DNA from: Hyphomicrobiales bacterium
GTDB lineage: Bacteria > Pseudomonadota > Alphaproteobacteria > Rhizobiales > Rhizobiaceae
Assembly: GCA_900465675.1 (NCBI GenBank)
Contig: UBJR01000036.1
Location: 1 to 64,000 of the forward strand
Length of the DNA stretch: 64,000 bases
Direction: 5' to 3'
Shown: positions 36,542 through 46,229 of the stretch, piece by piece
Position numbering within the stretch: position 1 is the stretch's first letter
How the letters are laid out: every line of letters starts with the position of its first letter
Notes under the pieces: generated by a model
The model's database searches: none
What the model was told of the DNA's origin: nothing
What the model saw: only the letters and a program-made list of their open reading frames with translations
Program-made: the position numbers and the translations under genes

Positions 36542-36664
36542 CCCTCATTCCTGTGCCTGTCACAGGAATCCAGTGCGCCCAAGTCCTTGGGCGCGAAAGA
36601 GCCACTTCACGGCGCAGACGCGCCGTGGCTGGATTCCTGTGACGAGCACAGGAATGCGGGAGTG
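36542..36664. repeat. RIME-like intergenic palindromic element
   Basis: A 120-bp structured block has outer arms cattcctgtgcctgtcacaggaat and gattcctgtgacgagcacaggaat, themselves short palindromes. Inner hairpins are gcgcccaagtccttgggcgc and cacggcgcagacgcgccgtg. This is the type of mosaic palindromic repeat common between genes in Rhizobiaceae. A second small palindrome, ccttctccccgcgagaagg (about 36762-36780), follows. Together they fill the 260-bp gap before pepF. The function is unknown. It could fold as mRNA 3' structure for pepF upstream readthrough. Confidence 0.75.
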
Positions 36665-36792
36665 GGTGGGTTGGCGTCATTCGTTCTCTCTTGGACGGCA
36701 GCAAGGACGGCGTAACCCGCCTGACATGCGGAAAGCCGTCTCGCTGATCGCCCTTCGTCGACCTTCTCCCCGCGAGAAGGAGGCCTATCGCT

Positions 36793-38646
36793 TCAGCCCT
36801 TATCCAAAGCTTCCAGTTCGTCGATCAGCCCCTCGATCATCGACAGTCCCTTGCTCCAGAACGACGGATCGGTGGCATCCAGGCCGAAAGGCTTCAGGAG
36901 CTCGGAGTGATGCTTGGTGCCGCCGGCCTTCAGGAGTTCGAAATACTTGTCCTGGAAGCCCTTGTCCGCTTTCTGGTAGACGGCATAGAGCGAGTTCACC
37001 AGGCAGTCGCCGAAAGCGTAGGCGTAGACATAGAAGGGCGAGTGGATGAAGTGCGGGATATAGGTCCAGTAAGTCTCGTAAACCTCGGAAATCTTGATCG
37101 CCGGTCCGAGGCTCTCTGACTGAACCGACAGCCAGAGTTCGCCGATATCGTCGGCGGTCAGTTCGCCGGCCTTGCGCGCGGTGTGCAGCTTGCGCTCGAA
37201 TTCGTAGAAGGCGATCTGGCGCACGACCGTGTTGATCATGTCCTCGACCTTCTGGGCTAGCATCGCCTTGCGCTCGCGCTTGTCCGCCGTCTTGTCGAGC
37301 AGGGCGCGGAAGGTCAGCATTTCGCCGAAGACCGAGGCGGTTTCGGCCAGCGTCAGCGGCGTCTGGCACATCAGCGCGCCCTGTCCGCCGGCAAGAACCT
37401 GATGGACGCCGTGGCCGAGCTCATGGGCGAGCGTCATCACGTCGCGCGGCTTGCCCATGTAATTGACGAGCACATAGGGATGAGCCGACGGCACCGTCGG
37501 ATGCGCGAAGGCGCCGGGCGCCTTGCCGGGGCGAACCGGCGCGTCGATCCACTGTTCGTCGAAGAAGCGCCTGGCGATATCGGCCATCTCGGGGGCGAAG
37601 TTGCCATAGGCCGAGAGAACGGTATCCTTCGCCTCGTTCCAGGAAATGACGGCGTTCGAGGTTTCCGGCAGCGGTGCGTTGCGGTCCCAGAAATTCATCT
37701 GGTCCATTCCGAGCCATTTCGCCTTCATCTTGTAATAGCGGTGCGACAGCCGCGGATAGGCCTGCTTGACGGCGGCAGCCAGAGCATCGACCACTTCGCG
37801 CTCGACACGGTTGGCAAGGTGCCTGGAGTCGGCGATGTCCTCGAAACCGCGCCAGCGGTCGGCGATATCCTTGTCCTTGGCGAGCGTATTGGTAATCAGC
37901 GTGAAGACGCGGATGTTGGCCTTGAAGGTTTCGGCCAGCGCCATCGCCGCCTTGTGGCGGGCTTCCGGATCCGGGTCCTGCAGCATGTTGAGCGCGACTT
38001 CGAGCGGCACCTTCTCGCCGTCGATCTCATAGCGAAGCTCGGCCATCGTCTCGTCGAACAGGCGGTTGAAGGCGGCGGCCGATGTCATCGACTTCTCGAG
38101 GAAGAGCTGCTCCAGCTTGTCATCCAGCTGATAGGGCTTGTCCTTTCGCAAATCGACGAGCCAGGGACGGTAGTGTCCGGCAGCCGGGTCGTTTTCCATG
38201 CAGGCATCCATGACAGCGTCGTCGATGCGGTTCAGTTCCAGCGCGAAGAACAAGAGGTGGCCTGAGTATTCGGTGATGCGCGCCTGCACGTCGCCATACA
38301 GCTTGCCGTTAACAGGGCTCGTCGTATCGGAGAAATAGGTGAGGCCGGCAAAGGAGCCGAGCCGGCCGATGATGTCGTCGAGCGCTTCATATTCCTTCAG
38401 CGCCTGGCCGATGCCATCGGCGCCGGTCTTGGTGGCGGCTTCGGCAAGCTTGCCTTTCCATTTCTCCTCGAAGGCGATCGCGTTCTTGCCTGCCTTTTCC
38501 ATGTCACTGGTAAAGGCCGTCGATGTTGCTGAGGGGTAGAGGTCCTGCAGTTTCCAGACCGGAAGATCGCCGAGCGCAGCGTCAGCCGCGCCACCGGCAG
38601 ATGTTGCCGAGAAATTAAGACCGGCAGCGTTGAGCGCAAAATTCAT
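36793..38646 (-). CDS. pepF: Oligoendopeptidase F (M3 family)
   Basis: A 617-residue cytoplasmic zinc peptidase. An N-terminal M3_N region spans about 100-180 and the catalytic region about 210-600. The zinc motif is HELGHGVHQ, with the third ligand Glu in the following TASVFGEML segment. It degrades peptides of 7-17 residues. ATG at 38646 is preferred with gaggag upstream. The long version from 38667 adds only 7 residues. Confidence 0.93.
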   Translation of the reverse strand: MNFALNAAGLNFSATSAGGAADAALGDLPVWKLQDLYPSATSTAFTSDMEKAGKNAIAFEEKWKGKLAEAATKTGADGIGQALKEYEALDDIIGRLGSFAGLTYFSDTTSPVNGKLYGDVQARITEYSGHLLFFALELNRIDDAVMDACMENDPAAGHYRPWLVDLRKDKPYQLDDKLEQLFLEKSMTSAAAFNRLFDETMAELRYEIDGEKVPLEVALNMLQDPDPEARHKAAMALAETFKANIRVFTLITNTLAKDKDIADRWRGFEDIADSRHLANRVEREVVDALAAAVKQAYPRLSHRYYKMKAKWLGMDQMNFWDRNAPLPETSNAVISWNEAKDTVLSAYGNFAPEMADIARRFFDEQWIDAPVRPGKAPGAFAHPTVPSAHPYVLVNYMGKPRDVMTLAHELGHGVHQVLAGGQGALMCQTPLTLAETASVFGEMLTFRALLDKTADKRERKAMLAQKVEDMINTVVRQIAFYEFERKLHTARKAGELTADDIGELWLSVQSESLGPAIKISEVYETYWTYIPHFIHSPFYVYAYAFGDCLVNSLYAVYQKADKGFQDKYFELLKAGGTKHHSELLKPFGLDATDPSFWSKGLSMIEGLIDELEALDKG

Positions 38647-38854
38647 GGCGAAGCTCCTCTTCCTCATTCAAAACAGGTCTGACTACCTAAGCGCCGGAAG
38701 GTCCCGCATCAAGGGGCTTTCGGCGCGTTAAAGGCCCCGGTTCGATACGGAATCGCCATCGTCACAATCGTTAAAATGCGATTATTTCTCAAAACTGGAT
38801 GTTCAAGCCTTTCAGGCAGAGTGCAACCTAGGTTTCGCATGAAGTGAGGCGACA

Positions 38855-40408
38855 ATGACCGGTTACAATGAGCTCAAAGGGGCAGGGCAGATACTCGTGG
38901 TCGAGGATGACCCGGTACAGCGCCGTCTGTTGAAGAACGCAATCGAGCGCCACGGGCACGTCGTCCATCAGGCAGAAAACGGCCGCATCGGCCTGGAGAT
39001 GGTCAAGCGCGATGCCGGCCTCTTCAATGTCATCGTGCTCGACCTGATGATGCCGGAGATGACCGGTCTCGAATTCCTGGAAGCGGTGCACGAATTCGGC
39101 ACACAGATCCCGGTGATCGTGCAGACCGGGCAGGGCGGCATCGAAACGGTAGTCCAGGCGATGCGCGCCGGCGCCTTCGATTTCGTCGTCAAGCCTGTCT
39201 CGCCCGAGCGGATCGCTACCTCGATCGCCAATGCAATGAAGCTCGACCAGCGCGAAGTGAAGGCCCGCTCCGGCCGCCGTTCGCGCTCCGGTGTGGTCGG
39301 CTTCGATGATATCGTGTCGGCAAGCCCGGCAATGCTTCGCGTCATCGATCTGGCGCAGCGTGCCGCGCAATCGAATATTCCTGTTGTGCTCGAAGGCGAG
39401 TCCGGCGTCGGCAAGGAGCTTGTTGCCCGGGCGATCCAGTCTGCCGGCGACCGATCCGGCAAGCCGTTCGTGACCGTCAACTGTGGTGCGATCCCGCACA
39501 ATCTGGTCGAGAGCATTCTATTCGGCCATGAGAAGGGCGCTTTCACAGGCGCGACCGAGCGCCATACCGGAAAGTTCATGGAGGCCGATGGCGGCACGAT
39601 CTTCCTCGATGAAATCGGCGATCTGCCGCTTGAGGTTCAGGTCAAGCTGCTGCGCGCCGTCCAGCAGGGCGAGATCGAGACCGTCGGTGCCCGCACCGCA
39701 CATAAGGTCAATGTCCGCCTGATTTCGGCGACCAACAAGGATCTGATCGAGGAGGTCAAGAACGGCCACTTCCGCGAGGATCTCTATTACCGCCTCAACG
39801 TCTTCCCGATCACCATTCCGGCGCTGCGCAAGCGCAAGGAAGACATTCCGCATCTGGTGCGCGTCTTCACCGACCGGTTCTCATCGGAGCAGAAGAACGG
39901 GCATCGCATGACCGTCAATTCCGCTGCGCTGGCGCTGCTGACGGCTTACGACTGGCCGGGCAACATCCGGCAGCTGGAAAACGCCATCTTCCGTGCTGTC
40001 GTTCTGGCCGAAGGCCCTGAGTTGACGGAATCTGATTTCCCGCAGATTGCGGCGCAGCTGCCGGAATATGACGTGATCGATCACTTGGCGCTGGTCGCCG
40101 ACAACACGCATCGCGATCACGATGCGGAGTTCGCGGCATCCGACTACAGCGTTCCGCCGCCCTCCGTTCTCGATGCTGCGCATCGTCACGCCGATAGCGC
40201 CGAAAACGCGATCGCGAGCGTCAATCCAGCCGGCGAGGTGAGGAAACTTGCTGACGTCGAAGAGGAGTTGATCCGATTCGCCCTTAAATTCTACCGGGGC
40301 CAGATGAGTCAAGTGGCGAGGAAACTGGGGATCGGCCGTTCGACGCTGTATCGCAAGCTGAAGGACTACGGGATTGACCCCGATAATCCCCAGAAGGACG
40401 CCGCTTAG
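38855..40408 (+). CDS. Sigma54-dependent response regulator (NtrC family)
   Basis: A 517-residue activator. The receiver domain spans about 10-130, with Asp63 in LDLMMPEM and Lys in VVKPVSPER. The AAA+ domain spans about 150-390: Walker A GESGVGKE near residue 176, the sigma54-contact loop GAFTGA, and Walker [13 protein letters not shown] Fis-type helix-turn-helix lies at about 470-505 ([19 protein letters not shown]). An unusually long linker of about 75 residues, His/Asp/Ala-rich, separates the AAA+ and DNA-binding domains. No kinase gene is adjacent. The targets are unknown. Confidence 0.93.
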   Translation: MTGYNELKGAGQILVVEDDPVQRRLLKNAIERHGHVVHQAENGRIGLEMVKRDAGLFNVIVLDLMMPEMTGLEFLEAVHEFGTQIPVIVQTGQGGIETVVQAMRAGAFDFVVKPVSPERIATSIANAMKLDQREVKARSGRRSRSGVVGFDDIVSASPAMLRVIDLAQRAAQSNIPVVLEGESGVGKELVARAIQSAGDRSGKPFVTVNCGAIPHNLVESILFGHEKGAFTGATERHTGKFMEADGGTIFLDEIGDLPLEVQVKLLRAVQQGEIETVGARTAHKVNVRLISATNKDLIEEVKNGHFREDLYYRLNVFPITIPALRKRKEDIPHLVRVFTDRFSSEQKNGHRMTVNSAALALLTAYDWPGNIRQLENAIFRAVVLAEGPELTESDFPQIAAQLPEYDVIDHLALVADNTHRDHDAEFAASDYSVPPPSVLDAAHRHADSAENAIASVNPAGEVRKLADVEEELIRFALKFYRGQMSQVARKLGIGRSTLYRKLKDYGIDPDNPQKDAA

Positions 40409-40580
40409 TCCACAATCCGTTAATATTCCCGCAAGCATGTTCGGTTACTGTTCATAAACCACTTGTTAGTCGATCGTTGACTATGTAAAGAAAAGGTTGA
40501 TCGTGTGTGGCATTTTTGCCATCGTGTCACCGCATTTGACAGTCATTGGGACAGCCGGACATTTGGCAGTCTGACGGGGA

Positions 40581-42440
40581 TTGAGTTTGCCGGATCTGAA
40601 TGAGCATACCAAGCCTTCGCGCTTGAGCTGGCGTACGCTGTGCGCCAACGTTGGCGGAAAGGTGGTCCGGACGGCAATGGCCGCCCTCCTCGCGCTTGCG
40701 GTATCCTCACCTGTATTCGTCGGCACGCCTTCCGAAGCGGCCGGCGAGACACGCAGCCTGAAGCTCTATTTCATCCATACCGGTGAAAAGGCCGTCATCA
40801 CCTACAAGCGCAACGGCAAGTTCGACCCGAAGGGTCTTGAGCAGCTGAACCGATTCCTTCGCGACTGGCGCAAGAACCAGCCGACGAAGATGGATCCGCA
40901 TCTGTTCGACCTGATCTGGGAAGTCTACCGCCAGAGTGGCTCGAAAGATTACATCAACGTCGTTTGCGGTTTCCGCTCGCCGGGCACCAATGCGATGCTG
41001 AAGTCGCGTTCGCGCAATTCCGGTGTCGCCGAGAAGAGCCAGCATATGCTCGGCAAGGCGATGGACTTCTTCATTCCTGACGTGAAGCTAGCGACGCTGC
41101 GCGCGATCGGCATGAAGATGCAGGTCGGCGGTGTCGGCTTCTATCCCAAGTCTGGTTCGCCCTTCGTGCATATGGATGTCGGCGGCGTTCGTGCCTGGCC
41201 GCGCATGAGCCGCGATGAGCTCGTCCGCCTCTTCCCGAAGGGCAACACGCTTCATATCCCTGCCGACGGCACGCCGCTTCCCGGCTACCAGCAGGCTCTG
41301 GCTGACTATAAGCGCCGCGTGAATTCCGACACGCTGGTTGCTGCGGTCGGTGGTGACAGTCTCTCTGAAACGAAGAAGCCGAAGACGCTGTTTGCAGCGT
41401 TGTTCGGTGGCGGTGCGGACGAAGAAGAGGACAGCTCGGACGATTCGGCTCCTGTCGCTGTTGCCAAGGCAACGCCGACCAAGCCTGAAGCTCCGGCCGC
41501 CGCGGCCGAGCCGGTGCAAGAAGAAGTTCAGGTTGCCGCGGTTAATGCGCCGGTTCCGCAGGTTCGTCCGGCATTCGCCGGTCAGCTCGGCGGCGGCGAA
41601 GTCGCCAATGCGATGCTTCCGGCCAATTCGGGCAACGCAGCTCAGCAGGCTCTTGCTGCCGCAACGGCGCAGGAAGACCAGCCGCAGCAGTTTGCCGATC
41701 TCAGCACCTATCATGTTCCTGTTCCGGAACTGCTTGGTCAGCGCCGCGAGCCGGGTGATGCGGAAGTGGCGTCAGTCGATCCGTCCATTCCTGTTCCGAC
41801 GCCTGTTGATCGTCCTGTTGCTGCCGAAAACCTTCTGGCTGCGGCTGCTGATGCTGATCCAGATGCTGCGGGCGACGAAGCGGAAGCCGAGCAGCTTTCT
41901 CCTGCCGTTGCACAGCAGCTCGACAAGGATAGCGCTGCTTCCGGTCCGCAGGTTGCTGCTCTCGCGCCGGCGACGGTCGAGCAGGCGATCAATGCAGCTA
42001 TGCCCGGATCGAAGCCTGTCGCCGCCAAGACGCCGGTGCAGCTTGCAGCACTTGCACCGACAAAGTCGGCAAGCTTCGGCGATAACTTCGATCTGCCTCA
42101 GCAGCAGGTCAGCGTTGATGATGCCGTCCCTGTAACGCCGTCCAAGGGTGGACGTCCGACCAAGGCCGTTGCTGCCGCCGCCGATGCAGGCCGCGCTTCG
42201 GTTCGCACCGAGCCCAAGCTGACGCAAAAGATGATCTCGCAGTGGGCGCTCACCAATGCGCGTCTCGAAATGGTCACCAAGCCAGTCAAGGCGCCGCGCT
42301 TCGTTAGCCAGACGCTCCGCGCACAGCCGACCGCCGTCTATGCCGAAGGCTTCAACGTCAAGACCGCTTCCATCGATCCCGGCCGTTTCAGCGGCACGGC
42401 CGTCAACTTCATGGAAGTGAAGAAGTTCAACACGAACTGA
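40581..42440 (+). CDS. DUF882 (YcbK-type) peptidoglycan peptidase-like protein with long disordered tail
   Basis: A 619-residue exported protein. After an N-terminal signal (MAALLALAVSSPVF about residues 33-52), a DUF882/peptidase M15-like domain spans about 60-210, with zinc-ligand candidates His in SQHMLGKAMDF, Asp in the same segment and His in FVHMDVG. The remaining about 400 residues are Ala/Pro/Val/Gln-rich and probably disordered, ending with a conserved-looking block from about residue 535. The likely role is trimming or binding of peptidoglycan cross-links. The start is a TTG (40581 or 40587), with acgggga upstream and no good ATG before the signal. Confidence 0.8.
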   Translation: MSLPDLNEHTKPSRLSWRTLCANVGGKVVRTAMAALLALAVSSPVFVGTPSEAAGETRSLKLYFIHTGEKAVITYKRNGKFDPKGLEQLNRFLRDWRKNQPTKMDPHLFDLIWEVYRQSGSKDYINVVCGFRSPGTNAMLKSRSRNSGVAEKSQHMLGKAMDFFIPDVKLATLRAIGMKMQVGGVGFYPKSGSPFVHMDVGGVRAWPRMSRDELVRLFPKGNTLHIPADGTPLPGYQQALADYKRRVNSDTLVAAVGGDSLSETKKPKTLFAALFGGGADEEEDSSDDSAPVAVAKATPTKPEAPAAAAEPVQEEVQVAAVNAPVPQVRPAFAGQLGGGEVANAMLPANSGNAAQQALAAATAQEDQPQQFADLSTYHVPVPELLGQRREPGDAEVASVDPSIPVPTPVDRPVAAENLLAAAADADPDAAGDEAEAEQLSPAVAQQLDKDSAASGPQVAALAPATVEQAINAAMPGSKPVAAKTPVQLAALAPTKSASFGDNFDLPQQQVSVDDAVPVTPSKGGRPTKAVAAAADAGRASVRTEPKLTQKMISQWALTNARLEMVTKPVKAPRFVSQTLRAQPTAVYAEGFNVKTASIDPGRFSGTAVNFMEVKKFNTN

Positions 42441-42459
42441 GGCGTCCAATCGTTTGACA

Positions 42460-42490
42460 AAGGCCGCTGGAGCGATCCGGCGGCCTTTTT
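42460..42490 (+). terminator. Terminator of the DUF882 gene
   Basis: Ten-pair stem ggccgctgga / tccggcggcc with one G-U pair and a GCGA tetraloop, followed by five T. Confidence 0.9.
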
Positions 42491-42513
42491 GTTTGTGGAC
42501 CCGTCAGGCCATA

Positions 42514-42549
42514 GAAAAAGCCGCCGAGGCGCGAGGCCTGGCGGCTTTT
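42514..42549 (-). terminator. Terminator of the gapR-like gene
   Basis: On the minus strand aaagccgcc pairs with ggcggcttt and is followed by TTTTTCT. It sits 18 bp after the gapR stop. Confidence 0.85.
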
Positions 42550-42567
42550 GAACTATGCCGTCGCGGC

Positions 42568-42831
42568 TCAACCTTCGGGCGGCGACTCGATCATGCCAAG
42601 AGCATGCAGGTAGGTGTCGAGGATCGCATCTTCTTCCATGCGCTCCTGTTCGTCCTTCTTGCGCAGGGCAACGACCTTCTTGAGGATTTTGGTGTCGAAG
42701 CCCATGCCCTTGGCTTCGCCGTATACGTCCTTGATGTCGTCGGCGATGGTCTTCTTTTCTTCTTCCAGGCGTTCGATACGCTCGACAAAAGCGCGAAGCT
42801 GATCGCGGGCGACGCCGTGAGCATCAGACAT
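42568..42831 (-). CDS. gapR: GapR/DUF2312 nucleoid-associated protein
   Basis: An 87-residue protein, all helical. An N-terminal coiled coil ([26 protein letters not shown]) is followed by [19 protein letters not shown], the DUF2312 signature. In Caulobacter GapR is an essential protein that clamps overtwisted AT-rich DNA ahead of replication and transcription forks and stimulates topoisomerases. Length and motif agree. Own terminator, and its promoter probably lies in the 91-bp gap before the DUF1244 gene. Confidence 0.9.
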   Translation of the reverse strand: MSDAHGVARDQLRAFVERIERLEEEKKTIADDIKDVYGEAKGMGFDTKILKKVVALRKKDEQERMEEDAILDTYLHALGMIESPPEG

Positions 42832-42922
42832 CCGTGTTCTCCTGATTTTTGCGGATTGAAATTCGTGGGCGTTGACTGCCGTGAAGCGGCGCCGCGGTCA
42901 AGCCCCTTCGGCCATCATCGGC

Positions 42923-43228
42923 TTATTTGTGCGGGTTGTTCGTGTCGAAAGCAGCTTTCTGTGCTTCCGAAGCCTCGTTCTGGTGGAGGGTTTTCCACTG
43001 CTCGTAGGGCATGCCGTAGACGATCTCGCGGGATTGATCCTTGGTGACGGCTACGCCGTTTTCCTCGGCCGCTTCGCGGTACCAGTTCGACAGGCAGTTG
43101 CGGCAGAAGCCTGCAAAGTTCATCAGGTCGATGTTCTGCACGTCGGTGCGATCGCGCAGATGCGCCACCAGCCTGCGAAAGGCGGCGGCCTCAAACTCTG
43201 TCTGCTGTTCTTTCGTCAGGTCGGTCAT
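42923..43228 (-). CDS. DUF1244 protein
   Basis: A 101-residue protein with the DUF1244 pattern: AAFRRLVAHLRDRTDVQNIDLMNFAGFCRNCLSNWY and the later MPYEQWKTLHQ. Two Cys in FCRNCLSNW form a CxxC that could bind metal. The role is unknown. ATG at 43228 has gaaggaat upstream. The longer frame (to 43300) is antisense overlap with the upstream gene end. It starts 10 bp after the amidohydrolase-like gene, so the two are probably one operon. Confidence 0.88.
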   Translation of the reverse strand: MTDLTKEQQTEFEAAAFRRLVAHLRDRTDVQNIDLMNFAGFCRNCLSNWYREAAEENGVAVTKDQSREIVYGMPYEQWKTLHQNEASEAQKAAFDTNNPHK

Positions 43229-43238
43229 CTCGATTCCT

Positions 43239-44096
43239 TCATGTATAGGGGCCGGTGCGCGACGGGTGCACCTGGTATTCGTGCAACGCCGGATCGGCAT
43301 TCATCGCCTCGAAGACCGGCGCCAGCCGCGCCGCCCAACCGGCGATGCCGGCCTCGTCGCCGATAAGATCCTGACGGACCTCAAGCAGGGCGTGCGGAAT
43401 GCCCGATACCATGCAGTGCCGGTACATGGTGTCACCCTTCAACGCCCCGTCATAGGGTTCGTTGTCGCCGACAATGAGATCGGGATCGCGGCGGAGCATG
43501 TCAAGCAGCGGGCCGACGGCGCGGTGGTCGCTGTCCCAGAGGACGGCTGCGTGCCACGGGCGGGGAACGCCCTTCCAGGCGGGCGTATAGGAATGCAGCG
43601 ACAGGACCAGCGGCGCCTTGCCCGTGGCGCTCGCCACCTTGGCGATCTCTGCCGCCACGGCATCGTGATAGGGCCGGTGGAAGCGCTCGATGCGGTTCTG
43701 CCATTCGACGGAGGAGATCGGGTGGTTGCCCGGAATGATGGCGCCATCCGAGATCTTCATGATTAGCGTCGGGTCGTCCTCACCGCGGTTCGGATCGATC
43801 AGCAGCCGCGAGAAGCCGCCGAGGACGGCGGGAACGCCGAGCCTGGCCGAGAGGCTGCGCACCAGCCCCTCGATACCGATGTCGTAAGCAATATGCCGGG
43901 CAAAGGCCGTCTCCGGCAGGCCAAGCTTTCCATAACCTTCCGGCAGCCGGTTCATGGCGTGATCGCCAAGGATCACCATGCCGCTGTCATGATTGCCGGG
44001 TAGGATTTCGAAGGGTTTGAAGTCTTCCATCAGCGAAGGGCCATTCGTCATTTCGGGCAAGGCGCCACTGATCGCATGCACGTGCCGGAGGTTCAA
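43239..44096 (-). CDS. Second N-formylglutamate amidohydrolase family protein
   Basis: A 285-residue FGase-fold protein. Family blocks are ILPGNHDSGMVILGDHA (with a histidine), DIGIEGLVRSLSARL, SRLLIDPNR, VLSLHSYTPAW (His metal region) and VGDNEPYDG. It differs strongly from the protein at 4557-5438 and belongs to the branch with NHDSG rather than NSPHSG, whose substrates are mostly untested. It is upstream of DUF1244 in the same operon. No hut genes are nearby, so a role in histidine breakdown is not supported by context. Confidence 0.82.
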   Translation of the reverse strand: MNLRHVHAISGALPEMTNGPSLMEDFKPFEILPGNHDSGMVILGDHAMNRLPEGYGKLGLPETAFARHIAYDIGIEGLVRSLSARLGVPAVLGGFSRLLIDPNRGEDDPTLIMKISDGAIIPGNHPISSVEWQNRIERFHRPYHDAVAAEIAKVASATGKAPLVLSLHSYTPAWKGVPRPWHAAVLWDSDHRAVGPLLDMLRRDPDLIVGDNEPYDGALKGDTMYRHCMVSGIPHALLEVRQDLIGDEAGIAGWAARLAPVFEAMNADPALHEYQVHPSRTGPYT

Positions 44097-44249
44097 GCGG
44101 GATGAGACGGCAACAGCCGTGACTCGCCGGTCACAAGCAGGTTATGAAAGGAATATAATCGATTAGCATCGCGTTGACATTCGCGGGATGGCGGCGCAAG
44201 AAGGCACGGGAAAACGAATAACCGTGGGAGCAAATCGGAAGCCGTGTTG

Positions 44250-44720
44250 ATGCAAGCCGCACCAAGTTTCCTCACCCGGTCCGGGCCGCTTGCCCGCCTC
44301 GCTTTGTTCGCATTCGCAGCCATGATGCCATTCTTCGCCGCAAACGCGGCACGCGCGGATTTCCGCGTCTGCAATGGCACCCAAAATCTGGTCGGCGTCG
44401 CCATCGGCTATCGTGCCAAGGATGGCTGGATCACCGAAGGCTGGTGGCAGGTCCCGGCAACGACCTGCGCGACGCTGATCGAAGGAGAGCTGCAGTCGCG
44501 ATATTACTACCTCTACGCAGAAGATGCCGCCCGGGGAGGCCGTTGGACGGGCGATGTGCAGATGTGCGTAGCGGAGAACGAGTTCAAGATCACGGGCGTC
44601 AATGATTGCTATGCCCGTGGCTACCAGAAGATGGGGTTCAAGGAATATGATACGGGCCGCCAGGGTAGCTGGATGGTCCAACTTTCCGATACGCCCGGAA
44701 CGCAAGAAAGCCCGAATTGA
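44250..44720 (+). CDS. DUF1036 exported protein
   Basis: A 156-residue protein. A signal peptide spans about residues 1-36 (LALFAFAAMMPFFAANAARA), then the DUF1036 domain with FRVCNGTQNLVGVAIGYR, WITEGWWQVPATTC and the repeated Tyr run YYYLYAED. Four Cys probably form two disulphides in the periplasm. The function is unknown. ATG at 44250 is preferred to GTG at 44244 because cggaag lies at a better distance. Its stop overlaps the pyk ATG, an arrangement implying co-expression. Confidence 0.83.
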   Translation: MQAAPSFLTRSGPLARLALFAFAAMMPFFAANAARADFRVCNGTQNLVGVAIGYRAKDGWITEGWWQVPATTCATLIEGELQSRYYYLYAEDAARGGRWTGDVQMCVAENEFKITGVNDCYARGYQKMGFKEYDTGRQGSWMVQLSDTPGTQESPN

Positions 44721-46159
44721 TGAAGCGTAACCGCAAAGTAAAAATCCTCGCCACGCTCGGCCCCGCCTCCAGCGACGAAGCGATGATCGAGAAGCTGCAC
44801 CAGGCTGGTGCCGATGTCTTCCGCATCAACATGAGCCATGCGAGCCATGACGTGATGCGCTCGCTGATCCAGCGCATCCGCTCGGTCGAAGCCCGCTCCG
44901 GCCGCCCGATCGGCATTCTCGCCGACCTCCAGGGCCCGAAGCTTCGCGTCGGCAAGTTCGCCGATACCAAGGTCGACCTGAAGCCCGGCCAGACCTTCAC
45001 GCTCGACAACAACGAAGCGCCCGGCGATGCCACCCGCGTCTTCCTGCCGCACCCGGAAATCCTGGAATCGGTACAGCCGGGCCACCGCCTGCTGATCGAC
45101 GACGGCAAGCTCGCCCTTCGCGCTGAAAAGTGCGACGGCAAGAGCATCGTCACCACGGTTATCTCGGGCACCAAGATTTCCGACCGCAAGGGCGTCAGCC
45201 TTCCCGATACGCTGCTCACTGTCGGCGTTCTGACGGATAAGGACCGCGTCGATCTGGATGCCGTTCTCGCCACCGACGACGTCGACTGGGTTGCGCTCTC
45301 CTTCGTGCAGCGCCCGGAAGATCTCGCCGAAGTGCGCAAGATCGCCAAGGGCCGCGTCGGCATCATGTCGAAGATCGAGAAGCCGCAGGCGATCGAGCGC
45401 ATCGAAGAAATCATCGAATTGTCCGATGCGCTGATGGTTGCCCGTGGCGACCTCGGCGTTGAAATGCCGCTTGAAGCCGTTCCCGGCATCCAGAAGCAGC
45501 TGATCCGCGCCTGCCGCCGTTCGGGCAAGCCAGTCGTCGTCGCGACGCAGATGCTGGAATCGATGATCACCGCACCGGTTCCGACCCGCGCTGAAGTCTC
45601 CGACGTAGCGACCGCCGTTTTCGAAGGCGCCGACGCCGTCATGCTCTCGGCTGAATCGGCATCGGGCGACTACCCGGTCGAAGCCGTGGCCACCATGGCG
45701 TCGATCGCCACCGCCATCGAGCGCGAGCCGCATTACCCGGGTATCATCTACGCGCAGCGCGCTCAGCCCGAGGCAACCGGTGCCGACGCGATCTCGCTCG
45801 CCGGCCGCCAGATTGCCGAAACGCTGAAGCTCTCGGCGATCGTCTGTTACACCTCGTCTGGTACGACGGGTCTGCGCGCCTCGCGCGAGCGCCCGCAGGT
45901 GCCGATCCTGGCGCTGTCGCCGATCATCAAGACGGCCCGCCGTCTGGCGATTGTCTGGGGCCTGCACTGCGTCGTCACCCACGATGCGACCGACCTAGAC
46001 GACATGGTCAACCGCGCCTGCCGCATCGTTGCCGACGAAGGCTTCGGCAAGCCCGGCGACCGCATCATCATCTCGGCCGGCGTTCCGCTCGGCACGCCTG
46101 GTGCTACCAACATGATCCGCATCGCCTATATCGGCTCCGACGGCCGCAGCGGCATCTGA
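44720..46159 (+). CDS. pyk: Pyruvate kinase
   Basis: A 479-residue glycolytic enzyme converting phosphoenolpyruvate and ADP to pyruvate and ATP. The N-terminal KILATLGPAS block, the FRINMSHA motif, IMSKIEKPQAI and the ADP/Mg signature VARGDLGVE are present, with the C-terminal allosteric domain from about 345. The ATG at 44720 overlaps the DUF1036 TGA (sequence TTGATG). Terminator follows. Confidence 0.95.
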   Translation: MKRNRKVKILATLGPASSDEAMIEKLHQAGADVFRINMSHASHDVMRSLIQRIRSVEARSGRPIGILADLQGPKLRVGKFADTKVDLKPGQTFTLDNNEAPGDATRVFLPHPEILESVQPGHRLLIDDGKLALRAEKCDGKSIVTTVISGTKISDRKGVSLPDTLLTVGVLTDKDRVDLDAVLATDDVDWVALSFVQRPEDLAEVRKIAKGRVGIMSKIEKPQAIERIEEIIELSDALMVARGDLGVEMPLEAVPGIQKQLIRACRRSGKPVVVATQMLESMITAPVPTRAEVSDVATAVFEGADAVMLSAESASGDYPVEAVATMASIATAIEREPHYPGIIYAQRAQPEATGADAISLAGRQIAETLKLSAIVCYTSSGTTGLRASRERPQVPILALSPIIKTARRLAIVWGLHCVVTHDATDLDDMVNRACRIVADEGFGKPGDRIIISAGVPLGTPGATNMIRIAYIGSDGRSGI

Positions 46160-46182
46160 TCCTCAGAGATTGCCAGGAATAC

Positions 46183-46215
46183 AAAACCCGCCGCGAACAC
46201 GGCGGGTTTTTTCTT
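46183..46215 (+). terminator. Terminator of pyk
   Basis: Stem acccgccg (46186-46193) / cggcgggt (46200-46207), 6-base loop, then six T. Flanking A residues mean it can also serve the convergent DUF4865 gene. Confidence 0.9.
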
Positions 46216-46229
46216 TTGGGTAGATCGGC

